Under the pieces are notes generated by a model. It made no database searches. It was not told the DNA's origin and saw only the letters and a program-made list of their open reading frames with translations. 7,227 nucleotides of DNA from Clostridia bacterium (lineage in GTDB: Bacteria > Bacillota > Clostridia > Christensenellales > Maliibacteriaceae). The translations under genes and the position numbers were made by a program. Shown in pieces: positions 5,783 to 7,227 of this stretch (within the stretch, counting starts at the first letter, position 1; every line of letters begins with the position of its first letter). The DNA is taken from the NCBI GenBank assembly GCA_017935825.1, contig JAGBGW010000238.1, positions 1 through 7,227 on the forward strand, read 5' to 3'.

Positions 5783-7170
5783 CACACATTACCTCCCTTG
5801 CCGCCGACGATCATATCCTGTACGCGGATGGTGGGCTGACCCACGTTGACGGGCAGGCTGCCGGAAGAAGAGCCGCACATGCCCTGTCCCATGGCGAAAT
5901 CCTGTCCCACGCGATCGATCTTCATCAATACATCCGCACCTTTTCCGATGAGCGTTGCGCCGCGCACGGGATGGACGATCTTGCCGTCGCGTACCCAGTA
6001 GCCTTCCAAAACCGCGAAGTTGAACTCGCCCGTCATGGGATTAACGGAGCCGCCGCCCATCTTCTTTGCGTACAGCCCTTCGCCCATGGTGGCGATCATC
6101 TCGTCTCGATCGTCCGTACCGGGCGCGATGAAGGTGTTGGTCATGCGGGAGGTGGGTGCATAATCATAGCCCTGTCTTCTTGCAGAGCCCGTGGCAGAAG
6201 CGTTCATGCGGCGGCCGTTGATGGTATCCACAAGGTAGCCTTTCAAAATGCCGTTTTCGATCAGCACATTGCGGCGGGTGGGCATGCCCTCGTCGTCCAT
6301 GCCGATGGAGCCCCATTCCCCTGCCATGGTGCCGTCGTCGATGGCGGTAACGCAGGTGGAAGCGATCTGCTGTCCCATCTTATCTGCAAATACCGAGGCG
6401 CCGCGGGCAACGGAGGTCGCCTCCAGTGCGTGAGCACAGGCTTCGTGGAAGATAACACCGCCAAAACCGTTGCCGATGACCACGGGCACCACGCCTGCAG
6501 GACACTCGGGTGCTTCCAGCATGGTGACCGCCGTCTTTGCGGCAGATGCACCAAAGGATGCCGCATCGAAGTTTTCATAGGCTTCAAAACCCATGCCAAA
6601 GCCGGGAGACTGGCTGCCTGTCTGGGTGGAGGTGCCGTCACTTGCAATGGCCTGGACGCTGACTCTTGTACGGGGGCGCACGTCATAGGCGCGAAGACCG
6701 AAGTTATTTGCCACAAAAACATGGCTGGTCACATCGATATAAGAGCCGCCGGTCTGCACGATTTGATTGGAATACGCCTTTGCCGATGCACACATATCAC
6801 GCACAAGGGCAACACGGGCATCGTTGGTGATGGTGGAAAAATGCTGTTTTTCCTGCATGCCGTAGGTGCGAAGGGCACGGGCTGCCTGCGTGGAGGCGGC
6901 ATCAGCCTTGGGCAGTGCCGCACAAGCTGCACGTACGCAGGAAAGCAGTCCATCCTCCGACAAATCCGCGGTATAGGCATAGGACTGCACGATGCCGATG
7001 GCGACGCGGACACCTGCGCCGCGTTTTCTGACATAATTTGCATCTTCCACGCGCAGGTCGGTCATGGAAATGGTATTGGTGTGGGTGTCTTCCACATAAA
7101 GTTCTGCAAAATCCGCACCATAGCGCGCCGCCTCATCCAGCACGCGGCAGATGATATCTTCATGGATCAA
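5782..7170 (-). CDS. tldD: TldD, catalytic zinc-metalloprotease subunit of TldD/TldE
   Basis: 462 residues, near the 481 of E. coli TldD. Seen: an N-terminal domain with GAGVRVAIGIVQSYAYT (51-67); the strand VVPVVIGNGFGGVIFHEACAH with metal ligands His242 and His247 and the catalytic Glu243 (HExxxH); GEWGSIGMDDEGMPTRRNVL (284-303); GSARRQGYDYAPTSRMTNTF (328-347); and the C-terminal MCGSSSGSLPVNVGQP (431-446), whose Cys432 matches the third metal ligand known in TldD. All expected active-site residues are present. The enzyme is cytoplasmic and degrades unstructured peptides together with TldE. The start is TTG: it is the first possible start after an in-frame TAG (7179-7177) and has GGGAGG 9 bases upstream. 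It is the first gene of an operon with tldE, which overlaps it by one base. No RiPP precursor or toxin-antitoxin gene is visible beside it, so a housekeeping proteolytic role is the simplest reading. Confidence 0.95.
   Translation of the reverse strand: MIHEDIICRVLDEAARYGADFAELYVEDTHTNTISMTDLRVEDANYVRKRGAGVRVAIGIVQSYAYTADLSEDGLLSCVRAACAALPKADAASTQAARALRTYGMQEKQHFSTITNDARVALVRDMCASAKAYSNQIVQTGGSYIDVTSHVFVANNFGLRAYDVRPRTRVSVQAIASDGTSTQTGSQSPGFGMGFEAYENFDAASFGASAAKTAVTMLEAPECPAGVVPVVIGNGFGGVIFHEACAHALEATSVARGASVFADKMGQQIASTCVTAIDDGTMAGEWGSIGMDDEGMPTRRNVLIENGILKGYLVDTINGRRMNASATGSARRQGYDYAPTSRMTNTFIAPGTDDRDEMIATMGEGLYAKKMGGGSVNPMTGEFNFAVLEGYWVRDGKIVHPVRGATLIGKGADVLMKIDRVGQDFAMGQGMCGSSSGSLPVNVGQPTIRVQDMIVGGKGGNV
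5792..5797 (-). promoter_or_regulatory. Ribosome binding site of tldE inside the end of tldD
   Basis: GGGAGG within the last codons of tldD lies 9 bases before ATG 5782 and 6 bases before GTG 5785, so its spacing does not decide between them. The TGATG overlap and the general preference for ATG favour 5782. Confidence 0.7.
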
Positions 7171-7179
7171 AACGATCTA

Positions 7180-7185
7180 CCTCCC
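7180..7185 (-). promoter_or_regulatory. Ribosome binding site supporting the TTG start of tldD
   Basis: GGGAGG lies 9 bases before TTG 7170. No in-frame ATG or GTG exists between it and that codon, and the frame is closed by TAG immediately after the Shine-Dalgarno sequence. This site therefore decides for TTG. Confidence 0.75.
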
Positions 7186-7198
7186 ATCTTATGTATAT

Positions 7199-7207
7199 AG
7201 TATAGCA
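7199..7207 (-). promoter_or_regulatory. Extended -10 promoter of the tldD-tldE operon
   Basis: The - strand reads TGCTATACT, an extended -10 element with one mismatch to TATAAT. Transcription would start near 7192, leaving a leader of about 22 bases to the TTG. The -35 region falls at the window edge (about 7221-7227) and shows only a poor match, TTTAAT at 16 bases. Confidence 0.6.
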
Positions 7208-7227
7208 TCCTTTGCATGGGATTAAAC

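Noticed and set aside
5783..5785. GTG as the start of tldE
   Set aside because: It is possible and differs by one codon only. ATG 5782 was preferred because of the TGATG overlap with the tldD stop; the difference does not affect function.
4688..5839. A 383-codon open frame on the + strand opposite tldE
   Set aside because: It is antisense to a confidently recognised gene, with Cys/His/Arg-rich low-quality composition and no ribosome binding site or promoter that I could see.
4460..7170. TldD/TldE as part of a RiPP (microcin-like) or toxin-antitoxin system
   Set aside because: TldD/TldE can act in such systems, but I see no precursor peptide, modification enzyme, transporter or toxin gene here. 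The pair is common as a housekeeping operon.
5746..7200. A 484-codon open frame on the + strand opposite tldD
   Set aside because: It covers tldD, whose motifs are complete on the - strand. The translation is Gly/His/Ala-rich without domain features, and the open frame is explained by codon bias.

Overview
The window looks like chromosomal DNA from a Gram-positive, Clostridia-like member of the Bacillota. This is inferred from strong GGAGG-type ribosome binding sites, use of TTG as a start codon, compact U-tailed hairpin terminators, extended -10 promoters (TGnTATAAT), and single-pass surface proteins with Pro-Thr 'PTPTP' linkers. By eye the base composition is about half G+C. I cannot place it below class level. 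There are no rRNA or tRNA genes, no CRISPR array, no insertion sequence and no phage gene. No stretch of more than 300 bases lacks a gene; the largest gap is about 160 bases.

Left part (1-2430, + strand). A membrane-anchored surface protein enters from the left edge, so only its C-terminal 212 residues are present. It is followed by a perfect inverted repeat with a T-run. Four bases later comes the ribosome binding site of a FabG/YmfI-type short-chain dehydrogenase (690-1412). After 38 bases follows a second surface protein (1451-2392) with a signal peptide, a probable beta-sandwich domain, a long Pro/Thr/Ser linker and one membrane helix. A hairpin at 2396-2430 ends this group and also serves the gene converging from the right.

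Middle (2432-4459, - strand). A membrane-bound nucleotide-sugar 4,6-dehydratase of the CapD/WbpM/PglF type stands alone. It has its own promoter and a terminator at each side, and no glycosyltransferase or other polysaccharide gene adjoins it. It probably supplies a 4-keto-6-deoxy sugar nucleotide for surface glycans or glycoproteins.

Right part (4460-7227, - strand). A two-gene operon encodes both halves of the TldD/TldE peptidase. tldD has the metal-binding HExxxH motif and the C-terminal cysteine; tldE is the partner without metal ligands. The genes overlap in a TGATG junction, tldD starts at TTG, and an extended -10 promoter lies just upstream at the window edge. No peptide substrate gene (such as a RiPP precursor) is visible nearby.

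I did not find a clearly new multi-gene system. The points most worth following are the two unassigned surface proteins flanking the SDR gene, the terminator-like hairpin placed against that gene's ribosome binding site, the His in place of the usual SDR tetrad Asn, and the stand-alone sugar dehydratase.
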